Shown: positions 51,724-61,472, counted from the first letter of the stretch. The stretch: DNA of 64,000 nt from Exiguobacterium qingdaonense (GCF_018617855.1 NZ_JACSKY010000001.1:62001-126000), one strand, 5' to 3'. The notes: generated from the sequence alone by a model not told the origin. Numbers and translations are program-made.

Positions 51724-53697
51724 TTATAATTTGAAACGCGAGACGAGGTCTTGTAATTCTTCGGCCATCGTCGCGAGTGCTTTCGCAGATTGAGACACTT
51801 CCTCAATCGATCTCAACTGATCGTCCGTCGTCGCCGCCACTTGTTTCGAGACGTTCGAGTTCTCATCGGCGATACTGGCGATTTGCGAGGCGGTCGCCGC
51901 AACTTCCTGAACGTTCGCCGCGATCTCCTCGACGGTTGCGGTCACGTCTTCGATACGAGGCGTCATTGCGACTGTTCGTTCTTTAATTTTTTCGAAGCGG
52001 TCTGCCGTCAACTCGGACGATGCCAATCCGGCTTTCGTGTGAGTGGATACTTCCTGCATCAGCTGTACAGACTGCTCCGTTTCATGTTTGATTCGGTCAA
52101 TCAATGACGCGATTTGTTTTGTCGACTGTTGCGATTGTTCGGCAAGTTTACGGACTTCGCTCGCAACGACAGCAAACCCTTTTCCGTTCTCTCCAGCTCG
52201 GGCCGCCTCAATCGCTGCGTTTAACGCCAACAGATTCGTCTGTTCTGCGATTCCGTTGATGACCGTGACGATGTCTCCAATCTCGTTCGAGCGATGTGCC
52301 AAAGAATGAATGACACCCTCGAACGTCACGACAGACGAATCGATTGCTTGCATCTGCTTCACATTCTCCCTCACCGTCGTTGACCCGTCCTCTGCCTCAT
52401 TCGACGTTTCACGAGACAGTTCAGAAACGTCCATTGAGCTTTCCGAAATTCGCATGATCCCTGAGGTGATCGCTTGAAGAGATGTCGCGTTATCATCAAG
52501 TTGGCTCTTTGACCCTTCGGCACTGACTGCCATTTGATCAACCGCACGGGCAATCTGTTCCGATGAAGCGGTGTTGTGCGACGAGTTGGCCATCAACTCT
52601 TGCGATGAGGCCGCCACTTGACTGATTGAATCGTCAAGACGTAGCAATACCATACGGAGTGAGGCGCTCATCTCGTTGAAACTATCCGACACACGACCGA
52701 TTTCATCATTTGATTGAACAGCAATTGGTTCGGTCAAATCACCTGATTTGATTCGTTCGGCACCTTCGGTCAACAAACGCAACGGACGTAAGATGGAGCG
52801 AAGGACGAAGTATAAAAGACTCGCGGCGATACCGAACATCCCGATGATGACGAATACTGTCGTCCAAAGGATTCCGACCGTCTCGTCTTGAATCTCACCG
52901 TCATAGAGCGTCCCGGTAATCTTCCAACCGGTTACGGGGTTTGTCACGAATGCCTTCTCCACGCCTTCCCCGTTCTCATCGACAGACATGATTCCTTCAC
53001 CTTTCGCGAAAAGGGGTTCCATCCAAGATTCAGCTACTTTCTCACCGACAGCAGTCGACGGGTGGGTGACGACTTGCTGAGCTTGATCGTAGATGGCGAT
53101 ATAGCCCTCTTTACCAATTTGAATAGTCGAGGCCACTTCAGCAATATCATTCACATCGACGTCTACGGCGACAACTCCACTACCGTCTGCTGTCTGTTTC
53201 GATACTGTGACCATCATTTTTTGAGAGGCCGCATCGACGTACGGATTCGTAATGGCGACGTCTTGTCCACTCGACTCAGCTGCTTCATACCACGGTCGGG
53301 TCCGCGGATCATACCCTTCCGGCAACTCCTGCACGGGATAAATCGTCATCGTGCCTGCCGTGGAGGCAAAATAAATATTTGTCACTTTAGGATGCGTTTC
53401 TAAATACTCAGTAAATTTTTCTGCTAACGCCTGATTCTCTTCTCCTTCTTCGTAAATCGATGAATCAATCCGGTTCGCAAAGAACGAGATATCGGTCTGA
53501 ATCGGCTCGATCAGGTTCGCCACCTCGTTATTCATGCGGTCAACACCTGAATCGGCAGACTGGATCATTTGTGACTCAATTTTACCTTTCGCTTGTGTAT
53601 ATGCGACTATACCAATCAATGTCGCTGGAACAAGTAATAATACCACTGATAATACAATTAACTTCTGTTTGATACTGATCGTACGCCTCTGTTTCAT
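51724..53697 (-). CDS. Methyl-accepting chemotaxis protein with dCache sensor
   Basis: This is a 657-residue chemoreceptor. Residues about 10-30 are the first span, then a dCache_1 ligand domain of about 230 residues ([52 protein letters not shown]), a second span ([20 protein letters not shown]), HAMP (about 290-345), and a signalling domain whose tip is [20 protein letters not shown]. Methylation helices lie on either side. The ATG at 53695-53697 follows GGAGATGCTAC; a frame start at 53745 precedes it. A SigD-like promoter lies upstream. The ligand is unknown. Confidence 0.9.
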   Translation of the reverse strand: MKQRRTISIKQKLIVLSVVLLLVPATLIGIVAYTQAKGKIESQMIQSADSGVDRMNNEVANLIEPIQTDISFFANRIDSSIYEEGEENQALAEKFTEYLETHPKVTNIYFASTAGTMTIYPVQELPEGYDPRTRPWYEAAESSGQDVAITNPYVDAASQKMMVTVSKQTADGSGVVAVDVDVNDIAEVASTIQIGKEGYIAIYDQAQQVVTHPSTAVGEKVAESWMEPLFAKGEGIMSVDENGEGVEKAFVTNPVTGWKITGTLYDGEIQDETVGILWTTVFVIIGMFGIAASLLYFVLRSILRPLRLLTEGAERIKSGDLTEPIAVQSNDEIGRVSDSFNEMSASLRMVLLRLDDSISQVAASSQELMANSSHNTASSEQIARAVDQMAVSAEGSKSQLDDNATSLQAITSGIMRISESSMDVSELSRETSNEAEDGSTTVRENVKQMQAIDSSVVTFEGVIHSLAHRSNEIGDIVTVINGIAEQTNLLALNAAIEAARAGENGKGFAVVASEVRKLAEQSQQSTKQIASLIDRIKHETEQSVQLMQEVSTHTKAGLASSELTADRFEKIKERTVAMTPRIEDVTATVEEIAANVQEVAATASQIASIADENSNVSKQVAATTDDQLRSIEEVSQSAKALATMAEELQDLVSRFKL

Positions 53698-53774
53698 GTA
53701 GCATCTCCTATCGTCATCATGAAGTATCCAAGGAGTTTTCATCATTAAAAACTATTTTTCCTTGGGTATACACC

Positions 53775-53800
53775 ATATCGGTTGAGATTATTATATTTTG
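53775..53800 (-). promoter_or_regulatory. SigD-like promoter of the chemoreceptor
   Basis: On the minus strand, CAAA, 15 bases, and CCGATAT match the flagellar sigma consensus TAAA-N15-GCCGATAT except for one base in each element. The start would be about 70 bases upstream of the chemoreceptor ATG. A motility regulon is consistent. Confidence 0.55.
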
Positions 53801-53932
53801 ATGATTGATTTAAGTAATCAACAATCTTTTTTATATTTTGAAATGGAGTTTCATCATTTTTATGTTAGCCAACCCTTGTGACTCGTATTTCACATCCAAT
53901 TAAGTTACCATATCGGAAAAGGGGGTAAAATA

Positions 53933-54568
53933 ATGAGTACATTATTGAATGAAATCAAATCGTATAAAGAGCAATTCAAGCAAAAGGCACCCGCTGACAA
54001 GCAACGATTGATGGCGCAGGCGACACAAGAACTGAAAGATTCGGGAATGGCGTCCGGATTAGCAGTCGGTGAATCGGCACCGCTCTTTGAACTGCCACAT
54101 GCGGACGGGACAAAGGTGGAGTTGAAGTCCTTACTTGAAAAGGGACCAGTGATTGTCACCTTCTATCGTGGGGGATGGTGCCCGTACTGTAACCTCGAGC
54201 TTCGCGCTTATCAGCGAGAGTTGGCAACGATTGAAGAAAAAGGAGCGACACTTGTCGCCATCAGTCCGGAAACTCCGGATCATTCCCTTTCAACGAAAGA
54301 AAAGAACGAACTTGATTATTACGTGTTAAGTGATATCGACAATCAAATCGCACGTCATTTCGACCTCGTCTTTGACATGCCGGATTACTTGATCGACCTT
54401 TATAAAGCGTCTGGACTTCACGTCGACGCCCACAACGGGAACGAGGATTGGCAGTTGCCGAAACCGGCCACGTTCATCATCCAATCAGACGGAACGATTT
54501 CATTCAGTGACGTCCCTGCCGATTATACAGAACGGGTCGACCCGTTGACGGTGATTGAAAAATTGTAA
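53933..54568 (+). CDS. AhpC/TSA-type peroxiredoxin
   Basis: This 211-residue thioredoxin-fold protein has the redox motif GGWCPYCN with C83 and C86, a CxxC more like BCP or thioredoxin-like peroxiredoxins than typical 2-Cys AhpC. TFYRGGWCPYCNLELRAYQ and VAISPETPDHS are characteristic of the Prx_like family. An N-terminal helical extension of about 55 residues precedes it. AAAAGGGGGTAAAATA precedes the ATG. It likely reduces peroxides with thiol donors. Confidence 0.85.
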   Translation: MSTLLNEIKSYKEQFKQKAPADKQRLMAQATQELKDSGMASGLAVGESAPLFELPHADGTKVELKSLLEKGPVIVTFYRGGWCPYCNLELRAYQRELATIEEKGATLVAISPETPDHSLSTKEKNELDYYVLSDIDNQIARHFDLVFDMPDYLIDLYKASGLHVDAHNGNEDWQLPKPATFIIQSDGTISFSDVPADYTERVDPLTVIEKL

Positions 54569-54574
54569 AAAAAT

Positions 54575-54605
54575 AAGGAGGTGACGCATCGCGTCATCTC
54601 CTTTT
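54575..54605 (+). terminator. Terminator of the peroxiredoxin gene
   Basis: AAGGAGGTGACGC pairs with GCGTCATCTCCTT (one mismatch) around ATC, followed by TTTG. Confidence 0.8.
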
Positions 54606-54705
54606 GTATGGCAAATCTTTAGTACGCCGATTGTTCGTCAAGTTCCTCGTAGTTCATTTGGTTCCTTCTAAAAGATATCGTGACTACATGCTACTTCTCT
54701 ACGAT

Positions 54706-55353
54706 TTATGTGGTGGTGATAAATTGCTCAACTCGCTTGAGAAGTACCTCGAGTAATCGTAATGACCGATAAGTGTTTCCTGTGTACTCGAGACTATGGT
54801 TCATCTGTTCGACAATCTCGAGTTCAGTCAATGCCTGACGATCAAGATGCTTAATTCGTTCATCTGCATAATGGTGGTCCGCCGTTCCCATAACAATGAG
54901 CTGTTTTCCCTTATGAGACAAGATCGCTTCGTATATGTCGTCTTGTTTCAATAAAGGTGTCAACCAAACTAGTTTAGCATCGTGAAACACGTTTCGGGTA
55001 AGCTCACTTGCCATCGCAATCGTACCGAGCGATTTTCCGATGATTATGTACTCATTAAATGAATGGGATTGCAGCAATTGATCGATGACGAGACGAACAT
55101 CGTCAACAATCGCCACTGATACATCGACTGAATCATACCGCTCATCCCGATAGTTGTAGTTGACCTCAAGAACGTTCAACCCATTCTCTAAACAAAGTGC
55201 TGTCGTATATCGAAACATCGGGGAATCATTCGTATATCCATATCCCGGCAGCAAAATCACGAGTGTGTCAGAAGACGAATCCGGCTGAAGATACGAATAT
55301 GGAACAAGTATTCCATTTGTCCCGACGACGTAACCATCTGTTACTTTATACAT
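54706..55353 (-). CDS. Alpha/beta-hydrolase-like protein
   Basis: This 215-residue small hydrolase-like protein has the elbow GKSLGT (residues about 100-105), with the nucleophilic serine, an oxyanion strand VILLPGYGYTNDSPMFRYTT, and a possible acid in VMGTADHHYADERI and histidine in NHSLEYTGNTY. It is shorter than a full esterase, so a lid domain is missing. It lies 9 bases after the UMP-kinase-like gene on the same strand, so the two are probably cotranscribed. Confidence 0.7.
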   Translation of the reverse strand: MYKVTDGYVVGTNGILVPYSYLQPDSSSDTLVILLPGYGYTNDSPMFRYTTALCLENGLNVLEVNYNYRDERYDSVDVSVAIVDDVRLVIDQLLQSHSFNEYIIIGKSLGTIAMASELTRNVFHDAKLVWLTPLLKQDDIYEAILSHKGKQLIVMGTADHHYADERIKHLDRQALTELEIVEQMNHSLEYTGNTYRSLRLLEVLLKRVEQFITTT

Positions 55354-55362
55354 ATCGTCCCC

Positions 55363-56100
55363 TCATTTCTGCAAAAGTTGCGTGTCATGGTGATGAATCA
55401 TCGTTCCAATGGTCTCTCCTTGGAGAATCCGATGGATGGCATTCGGCTCCTTGAAGTCGAACAAATGGATTGGCAAACCGTGATCTCTTGCGAGAAGTAA
55501 TGCCGATTGGTCCATCACTTTTAAATTATGAGCGATGACATCGTTATAGTGAAGGGTTTCATATTGACGAGCGTCCGAATCCAATCGAGGGTCTCGGTCA
55601 AATACGCCGGAGACACCGTTTTTTGCCACGAACAAGGCATCGCAACCCACTTCGATCGCACGCTGAACAGCCGGGTAGTCTGAAGAGACGAACGGTTGAC
55701 CGTTACCGCCTGCGAAAATGACGATATACCCTTTTTTCAAATGATTGATTGCTCGAAGTTGAATATATGGTTCAGCGACACTAGGCATTGGAATCGACGT
55801 CATGACGCGTACTTCTTGATTAGTATCTCGTTTTAAGATACCACGTAGCATTAATGAGTTCATGACAGTCCCGAGTGTCCCGATGCTGTCAGCTTCCACT
55901 CGATTGATGCCCCATGCTTCTGCTTGATTCCCTCGAAAGAGATTTCCCCCACCGACCATGACACACACTTCGACCCCACTCTTTGCGAGAGATAAAATTT
56001 CCTCTGCAATCATACTGAGACTCATCTCATCAAAATTACTCGTTCCGTCACCGGCTAGAGCGGCTCCGCTTAACTTGATACAAATTTTTCTATGGTTCAA
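55363..56100 (-). CDS. Divergent UMP-kinase-like (PyrH family) protein
   Basis: This is a protein of 245 residues clearly related to bacterial UMP kinase: CIKLSGAALAGDG, VCVMVGGGNLFRGNQ, GTVMNSLMLRGILKR, and VFDRDPRLDSDARQYETL. It differs from PyrH at the usually strict KLSGEAL (here SGAAL) and PYFSTDTTAALRA (here PFVSSDYPAVQRA), so the GTP-regulated UMP kinase activity may be changed. A housekeeping pyrH normally lies with tsf and frr, which are not here, so this is probably a paralogue. The start is TTG 56100, 10 bases after AGGGG; ATG 56118 lacks a ribosome site. Confidence 0.72.
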   Translation of the reverse strand: MNHRKICIKLSGAALAGDGTSNFDEMSLSMIAEEILSLAKSGVEVCVMVGGGNLFRGNQAEAWGINRVEADSIGTLGTVMNSLMLRGILKRDTNQEVRVMTSIPMPSVAEPYIQLRAINHLKKGYIVIFAGGNGQPFVSSDYPAVQRAIEVGCDALFVAKNGVSGVFDRDPRLDSDARQYETLHYNDVIAHNLKVMDQSALLLARDHGLPIHLFDFKEPNAIHRILQGETIGTMIHHHDTQLLQK

Positions 56101-56185
56101 AGTCTCCCAACCCCTCATTTGGAATTTTTTGTTCAATTCAGTATAGAAGAGTTTAAATAATGGAACAACACTATTTTTAATTGAT

Positions 56186-56845
56186 TCATGAGGACATTTC
56201 TTTATATTCCTTGTAAAACTCATCGAACATATAAAGTCCACCGATTTCTTCATCGATAAACGTATATAAAGAAATTTCAAATTCTAGGGGCGATGCTTCA
56301 TTGAAACACTCTTTTACTCTAAGCAAGCCTTCTTTTATATATAGCTTTCCCTTTTCAATATTCTCGTTTGAGATATAGTAAAGTCCAAGATCAAGATAGT
56401 AATGAGGAAATTCTGGGTACTCCGCTATCGCCTTTAACAGATACGGTTCATACTGATCTGGACGTTCGAATTGATGTAGATTAGCCATTGAATAGTAGAG
56501 GATCCCTTTTGACTTAGCATCCATTTTATCGAGCATCGACTCGATCTTCTCAATCTTTGTTTCGTCTAATACTGGACAGACGAAAGTTGATTCAAGATAT
56601 ACGCCGAGGGCGAAGAAAATCGAATGCTCCGGAAACTTATCAAATGCTTCGAATAAGTGTTTGGATGCACTTTCATAGTCTTCTTCCGGCGTATCCATTT
56701 CAGCACTAATGAGAGTCGTCCAGGCGATGAATTCGTCTGGGTACTCTCTGACTAATTTTTTGGCGTCTTGAATCGCGAGGTAAAGTTGCTTTGACGATCG
56801 TGCCATAGTTTGTATCCTTTGAATTTCTTGTTCGATGTTCATCAT
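56186..56845 (-). CDS. TPR-like helical hypothetical protein
   Basis: This 219-residue protein is built from paired helices with TPR-like spacing (WTTLISAEMDTPEEDYESA, LFEAFDKFPEHSIFFALGVY, YYLDLGLYYISNENIEKGKL). It is soluble, with no catalytic residues evident, so a scaffold or adaptor role is likely. Two ATG codons are possible (56845 and 56842), with a weak GGGGCG upstream. It is 85 bases upstream of the UMP-kinase-like gene on the same strand and may be cotranscribed. Confidence 0.6.
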   Translation of the reverse strand: MMNIEQEIQRIQTMARSSKQLYLAIQDAKKLVREYPDEFIAWTTLISAEMDTPEEDYESASKHLFEAFDKFPEHSIFFALGVYLESTFVCPVLDETKIEKIESMLDKMDAKSKGILYYSMANLHQFERPDQYEPYLLKAIAEYPEFPHYYLDLGLYYISNENIEKGKLYIKEGLLRVKECFNEASPLEFEISLYTFIDEEIGGLYMFDEFYKEYKEMSS

Positions 56846-57106
56846 TTTCTACGCCCCATAAAAACCAAATTTCAAATTTGATAAAGTAATATGACAACTT
56901 TTATGTCATAACACTTTTTGTAGCATTATGTATTGCCTTATTATAACTAGATTTACAATACTATGATTTATTGAACATAGAAAACCAAGCATTAAATTTT
57001 TCATGTATGTTTATGGTTGCAGCTCAAAAGCAGAATATATCGCTTGTAGATAAAAAGCTCCAATTGATACAAAAAAAGACCATAGAATATTCTACAGTCT
57101 CTAAGC

Positions 57107-57628
57107 TTAGGCACCCATAATCGAATCGTGACGGGTCGTCTCCCATCCGTACGCCACTTCACGGAGTAACAGTTCACCAAACTCCCGATCTTTTTGGTCG
57201 ATGACCTGTCCTTGTTTTCGCTCATAAAATGTGCGGAACGGATTCATCTCGAGCGCCCAAATCAATAGTCCTGCCTCACACATCGATTGGACGGCATGCT
57301 CAAGGAGAGCAGAACCGATTCCGTTCCCTTGATGGTTCTCTAAAATATAAATGGCATACACTTCGTTCGTGTAGTTTGGGTATTCACCTGTACGCTCTTC
57401 TCCATACAGAACGAATCCCACAATCTCATCATCCACAATCGCCACAAAACCGGCTATTTCTTGACGGCGAAGTGCAGTCCGCAATCGTTCCGCCCATTCA
57501 ATGGAACCGGACGTCACCTTTAACAAATACTCGGTCGGGACGATCCCCCGATAGGTCGTACGCCAGCCGTTCACACGCACTCTCGCAATCCCATACACAT
57601 CATCTGGTTTGGCGATCCGAATGTCCAA
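57107..57628 (-). CDS. GNAT-family acetyltransferase
   Basis: This 173-residue acetyltransferase starts MDIRIAKPDDVYGIARVRVN and contains NGWRTTYRGIVP, a segment common in Bacillus paralogues (YkkB-like). The acetyl-CoA loop is ENHQGNGIGSALLEHAV, and the C-terminus ends EMNPFRTFYERKQGQVI. The substrate is unknown. AGGAGGGGGTCAC precedes the ATG at 57626-57628. It is a single gene between two minus-strand units. Confidence 0.82.
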   Translation of the reverse strand: MDIRIAKPDDVYGIARVRVNGWRTTYRGIVPTEYLLKVTSGSIEWAERLRTALRRQEIAGFVAIVDDEIVGFVLYGEERTGEYPNYTNEVYAIYILENHQGNGIGSALLEHAVQSMCEAGLLIWALEMNPFRTFYERKQGQVIDQKDREFGELLLREVAYGWETTRHDSIMGA

Positions 57629-57726
57629 TGTGACCCCCTCCTACCCGAAGCTTTACAAATAGTTTACCACAAATCCCCAACTTGCAATCCGAGATTGTGT
57701 TATTTTAGAAGGTTTCTCAAGCAAAA

Positions 57727-57753
57727 AGACGCCACCTCCTACGAGGCAACGTC
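57727..57753 (-). terminator. Terminator of the fructose operon
   Basis: AGACG and CGTCT pair, with an inner CCTC/GAGG arm, and TTTTTGC follows on the minus strand, 10 bases after the fruA stop. Confidence 0.75.
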
Positions 57754-57763
57754 TCTTCATTGA

Positions 57764-59671
57764 TCATGCAACATGTTTGGACTGAACTGATGTTGATGTC
57801 GTTAACGGTTTTTTCAAGAACGAGAGGAGCAATGCACCGACGAGGGCACCTGCTAGGATAGCAATGGCGTAGAGCCCCATGCTTATCGCGACGTTTCCAG
57901 CTCCTTCAAGAAGCGGGAAGACGAAGATTCCACCGTGTGGCGCTGGCAATTGAATCGTGAAGAATGCAGACAATCCGCCGGCGAGCGCGGAACCGAGGAT
58001 AGCCGACGGGAGAACGCGAATCGGATCCGCAGCCGCAAACGGAATGGCCGCCTCCGTGATGAACGACGCACCCATGATATAGGCGGTCTTCCCAGCTTCA
58101 CGCTCTTGTTTCGAGAACTTCTGACGTGCGAACACGGTTGATGCGAGTGCGACGAGGAGTGGTGGCACCATTCCCCCAGCCATGACGGCTGCCATGACTT
58201 CTTGATTACCGGCCGTAAGGGCTGCCGTACCGAATACGTAAGCTGTCTTGTTGATCGGTCCACCCATATCGACTGCCATCATCCCACCGACGATGACTCC
58301 AAGAAGGATGGCGTTTGCGCCACTCATACTATTCAACGTATCCATCAACCATGTCATGAGTGCCGCGATTGGTTCGTTGACGACGAGCAACATGATCATC
58401 CCGGAGATAAACGAACCGAGTAACGGATACAAGAGGACTGGCTTAATCCCTTCAAGTGAAGCAGGCAATTTTGCAAGTGCTTTTTTCAGGAAGAGGACGA
58501 CATAACCTGCCAAGAAACCGGCGATGAGACCACCGAGGAACCCGGCGTTCCCTTCGCTTGCGAGCACACCTGCGACGAGACCAGGTGCGAGACCTGGACG
58601 ATCGGCGATGGACATCGCGATGAACCCAGCGAGAATCGGAACGAGGAAGCCGAATGCCGCTCCACCGATCGTCATCAACTGTGCGGCGAACTCATTGTAA
58701 GACGGGTCATCCGGGTTGGCGGAGTTGATACCCCAGAAGAAGCTAATGGCGATCAAGAGTCCACCAGCGACAACGAGTGGCAGCATCGCCGAGACACCGC
58801 TCATCAAGTGTTTATACACACCTGTGCGTTGTTCTTTCGGTGCACCAGACGTTTTTGAAGCCTCATACACCGGCGCATCTTGATTGACGGCACGATTGAT
58901 GAGTTCTTCAGGTTTACGAATCCCTTGTGCGACCGGTACTTCGATGACGCGTTTTCCGGCGAAACGATCCATTTCAACAGCCTTGTCGGCTGCGACGATA
59001 ATCGCTGTCGCCCGGTCGATATCCGCTCGTGTGAGCTCGTTCTTCACGCCAGTTGACCCGTTCGTCTCGACTTTCATGTCGACACCCATCGCTTCCGCTT
59101 TTTGCTTCAAGCTGTCTGCGGCCATATACGTGTGCGCGATCCCTGTCGGACAAGCCGTGACAGCCAAGATGAACGGTGCGTCTTCGTCCGCCTGCTTAAC
59201 ATCTTCAGGCTTCTCCTCTGCCGCTTCTTTTTCTTCAATGGCACGAATGACATCGCTTTCAGAATCGGCTGCGTAAAGACGGTCTTGGAAATCAGGGTCC
59301 ATCAAGTAGACGGAAAGTTTTGAGAGCGTTTCAAGGTGTTCGTTATTGGCATGTTCTCCTGCCGCGATCATGAAGAAGAGTCGGCTTGGCTGTCCGTCTA
59401 GCGCTTCGTAATCGACGCCTTCCGAGCGACCGAATGCGATTGCTGGCGTTTTGACGGCACTCGTCTTCGCGTGAGGGATGGCAATCCCTTCACCGAGTCC
59501 AGTCGTGCTTTCACTTTCACGTTTTAGAATTGCATCGCGATAACCGTTGCGGTCGGATAGTTTACCGGCGCGGTCGAGGACATCGACGAGTTCTTCGATG
59601 ACCTCACGTTTAGAACTCGCGCTTAGATTCAATTGAATCGTGTCGCGTTGGAGCAAGTCCGTGATTTTCAT
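57764..59671 (-). CDS. fruA: PTS fructose-specific EIIABC
   Basis: This is a 635-residue three-domain transporter: EIIA (about 1-150, phosphohistidine H67 in GIAIPHAKT), EIIB (about 168-270, phosphocysteine C174 in VTACPTGIAHTYMAAD), and EIIC (about 300-630, with GGPINKTAYVFG and EAAIPFAAADP). It takes up fructose as fructose-1-phosphate. The start is the ATG at 59669-59671, behind GGAGGAAACAAC; ATG 59746 lies before it in the fruK coding region. It overlaps the fruK stop by four bases, making the operon fruR-fruK-fruA. Confidence 0.94.
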   Translation of the reverse strand: MKITDLLQRDTIQLNLSASSKREVIEELVDVLDRAGKLSDRNGYRDAILKRESESTTGLGEGIAIPHAKTSAVKTPAIAFGRSEGVDYEALDGQPSRLFFMIAAGEHANNEHLETLSKLSVYLMDPDFQDRLYAADSESDVIRAIEEKEAAEEKPEDVKQADEDAPFILAVTACPTGIAHTYMAADSLKQKAEAMGVDMKVETNGSTGVKNELTRADIDRATAIIVAADKAVEMDRFAGKRVIEVPVAQGIRKPEELINRAVNQDAPVYEASKTSGAPKEQRTGVYKHLMSGVSAMLPLVVAGGLLIAISFFWGINSANPDDPSYNEFAAQLMTIGGAAFGFLVPILAGFIAMSIADRPGLAPGLVAGVLASEGNAGFLGGLIAGFLAGYVVLFLKKALAKLPASLEGIKPVLLYPLLGSFISGMIMLLVVNEPIAALMTWLMDTLNSMSGANAILLGVIVGGMMAVDMGGPINKTAYVFGTAALTAGNQEVMAAVMAGGMVPPLLVALASTVFARQKFSKQEREAGKTAYIMGASFITEAAIPFAAADPIRVLPSAILGSALAGGLSAFFTIQLPAPHGGIFVFPLLEGAGNVAISMGLYAIAILAGALVGALLLSFLKKPLTTSTSVQSKHVA

Positions 59672-60597
59672 GTTGTTTCCTCCATTCGTTTGAGTGGCGT
59701 GAGTCGTACTTGGTCGATCAAGCGATTGATCTCTTGTTTCGAACATAAGCCGAACGTATATGCGGATGCGCTTCCTGTCGTGACCGCGTATCGAAATGCT
59801 TCTCGTTCGCCCCTTTTTCTCACGTTCGCGACAAATCCAGCGACGAGTGAATCTCCAGCACCGACCGAGTTCACGAGTTTCCCGACCGGTGTGTTCGCTG
59901 TGACAGCTCCGTCCTTATTGACGAGTAGTGCCCCGTCACCCGCAAACGAGATGATGACGTTTTTCGCACCACGTTTGACGAGCTGTTCCGCATAAGGAAG
60001 GGCATCCTCGAATGTCTGAATCTCTGTATCGAACAGTTCACCTAACTCATGATGATTCGGCTTAATCATCAGTGGTTCGAGCGCGAGCACTTCGAGCATG
60101 GCGTCTTTCGTCGTATCGACGACAAAGTCGGCACCTTTTTCACGAATCGATTCGGCAATGGTCCGATATAGCGAGTCTGGTAGGTTGCTTGGGATACTAC
60201 CCGCAAGGACGACGATGTCGCCTTCTTGAACTTGATCGAACTTTTCCGTCAACAGTTCGAGCTCGCGCTCTGTGATGTTCGGTCCGCTCGCATTCAGTTC
60301 TGTTTCTTCTTTCGCCCGAATCTTGACGTTGATCCGGGTGTTCCCATTCACCTCTACGAAATCGGTGTGTACACCGTGATCGACGAGTGACTTTTTAATG
60401 AAGTCACCGGTCGCCCCCCCGATGAAACCAAGTGCCTTCGTTTCTTGTGCATATTCCCGGAGAACGATGGAGACGTTAATTCCTTTACCTCCTGCGCGTT
60501 CCGTCGTCTCTTCAATTCGGTTCACTTCGCCTAGATGTACTTCAGGTAATGTTACGTAGTAATCAATAGAAGGGTTGAGTGTTAACGTGTAAATCAT
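59668..60597 (-). CDS. fruK: 1-phosphofructokinase
   Basis: This 309-residue PfkB-type kinase converts fructose-1-phosphate to fructose-1,6-bisphosphate. ERAGGKGINVSIVLREY is the substrate loop and VNSVGAGDSLVAGFVAN holds the catalytic aspartate. MIYTLTLNPSIDYYVTLPEV is the family N-terminus. It overlaps both neighbours by four bases: the fruR stop on its start and the fruA start on its stop. Confidence 0.94.
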   Translation of the reverse strand: MIYTLTLNPSIDYYVTLPEVHLGEVNRIEETTERAGGKGINVSIVLREYAQETKALGFIGGATGDFIKKSLVDHGVHTDFVEVNGNTRINVKIRAKEETELNASGPNITERELELLTEKFDQVQEGDIVVLAGSIPSNLPDSLYRTIAESIREKGADFVVDTTKDAMLEVLALEPLMIKPNHHELGELFDTEIQTFEDALPYAEQLVKRGAKNVIISFAGDGALLVNKDGAVTANTPVGKLVNSVGAGDSLVAGFVANVRKRGEREAFRYAVTTGSASAYTFGLCSKQEINRLIDQVRLTPLKRMEETT

Positions 60598-61337
60598 TTC
60601 GCATTCACCACCTTTGTGATTGTTTGGATGGAACTCATTGATTCATCGCTTGATGTGATCAATTGTGCGGCATCTAACGTCGCGACTCGGCTGAACGTTC
60701 GTTTCCCGATCTTCGATGCGTCCGCGAGTACGAACGAGGTTTGTGCCAATTCGATTGCCGTTTTTTTGACAAGCGCTTCTTCCGGGTCCGGGGTCGTGTA
60801 ACCTGCGTCAAGGTCGATCCCATTCATTCCGAGAAACGCGAGGTCGACGCGATAATTCATCATACTCTCGCGTGCGTTGTACCCGACAAGTGCCTGAGTG
60901 GAACGCTTCAATTCTCCGCCAATCACAAACGTCTTAATATCAAGATCAAATAATTCATTCGCAATCGGTAGACTGTTTGTGACGACGACGATTTTCTTTC
61001 CTTTTAAAAATGGAACCATCGCTTGTGTCGTCGTCCCGGCATCCAAGTAGATGGACATCCCATCTTCGATGAACGTGGCGGCCTTTTGGGCAATCGCAAC
61101 TTTTTCATCGACGAACCGGTCTAGCTTCTCTTCAAAAGTCGGTTCTTCGTCAGGAGTCGAAATGAGTGTCGCCCCGCCGTGCACCCTCGCCAAGTACCCT
61201 TCCGTTTCAAGATCCGTTAAATCTCGACGAATCGTTGACTCAGACGAACGTGTTAAATCGACGAGTTCTTTTAGCTTGACGACCTTTTTCTCAGATAAGC
61301 GTTGCAAAATCAACTGATGTCGTTGTTTCGTTAACAT
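60594..61337 (-). CDS. fruR: DeoR-family fructose operon regulator
   Basis: This is a 247-residue DeoR/GlpR-type repressor: helix-turn-helix LKELVDLTRSSESTIRRDL (residues about 20-38), then the sugar-phosphate-sensing domain (SIYLDAGTTTQAMVPFL, VVVTNSLPIANELF, NGIDLDAGYTTPDPEEA). It probably senses fructose-1-phosphate. First gene of fruR-fruK-fruA; the operator repeats lie just upstream. Confidence 0.9.
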   Translation of the reverse strand: MLTKQRHQLILQRLSEKKVVKLKELVDLTRSSESTIRRDLTDLETEGYLARVHGGATLISTPDEEPTFEEKLDRFVDEKVAIAQKAATFIEDGMSIYLDAGTTTQAMVPFLKGKKIVVVTNSLPIANELFDLDIKTFVIGGELKRSTQALVGYNARESMMNYRVDLAFLGMNGIDLDAGYTTPDPEEALVKKTAIELAQTSFVLADASKIGKRTFSRVATLDAAQLITSSDESMSSIQTITKVVNAK

Positions 61338-61360
61338 CTTGTTCCCTCCATATGTTTAAT

Positions 61361-61375
61361 ATAAAGCGGTTTCAT
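61361..61375. promoter_or_regulatory. cre-like site of the fru operon
   Basis: On the minus strand ATGAAACCGCTTTAT fits WTGNAANCGNWNNCW with one mismatch. It starts just past the -10, in the promoter/leader of fruR, a position where CcpA would act as a roadblock. Confidence 0.5.
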
Positions 61376-61393
61376 TATAAAAACAACTAAAAT

Positions 61394-61419
61394 CATTCAA
61401 AAACATTCATTTTCATTCA
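61394..61419. promoter_or_regulatory. Three 10-bp-phased direct repeats, putative FruR operator
   Basis: CATTCA occurs at 61394, 61404 and 61414 (TGAATG on the minus strand), exactly one helical turn apart, upstream of the fruR -10 (TATAAT near 61374). Direct repeats on one face suit a DeoR-type oligomer. A TTGAAT -35 overlaps the first repeat. Confidence 0.6.
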
Positions 61420-61435
61420 AATTGTCACAATTATA

Positions 61436-61472
61436 ACACAAAAAACGGTCATATAATGACCGTTTTTTGTGT
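61436..61472. terminator. Terminator between an alpha/beta hydrolase and the fru operon
   Basis: ACACAAAAAACGGTCAT pairs with ATGACCGTTTTTTGTGT around a TA loop. It is nearly perfect and works in both directions. It starts at the stop codon of the hydrolase. Confidence 0.9.
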
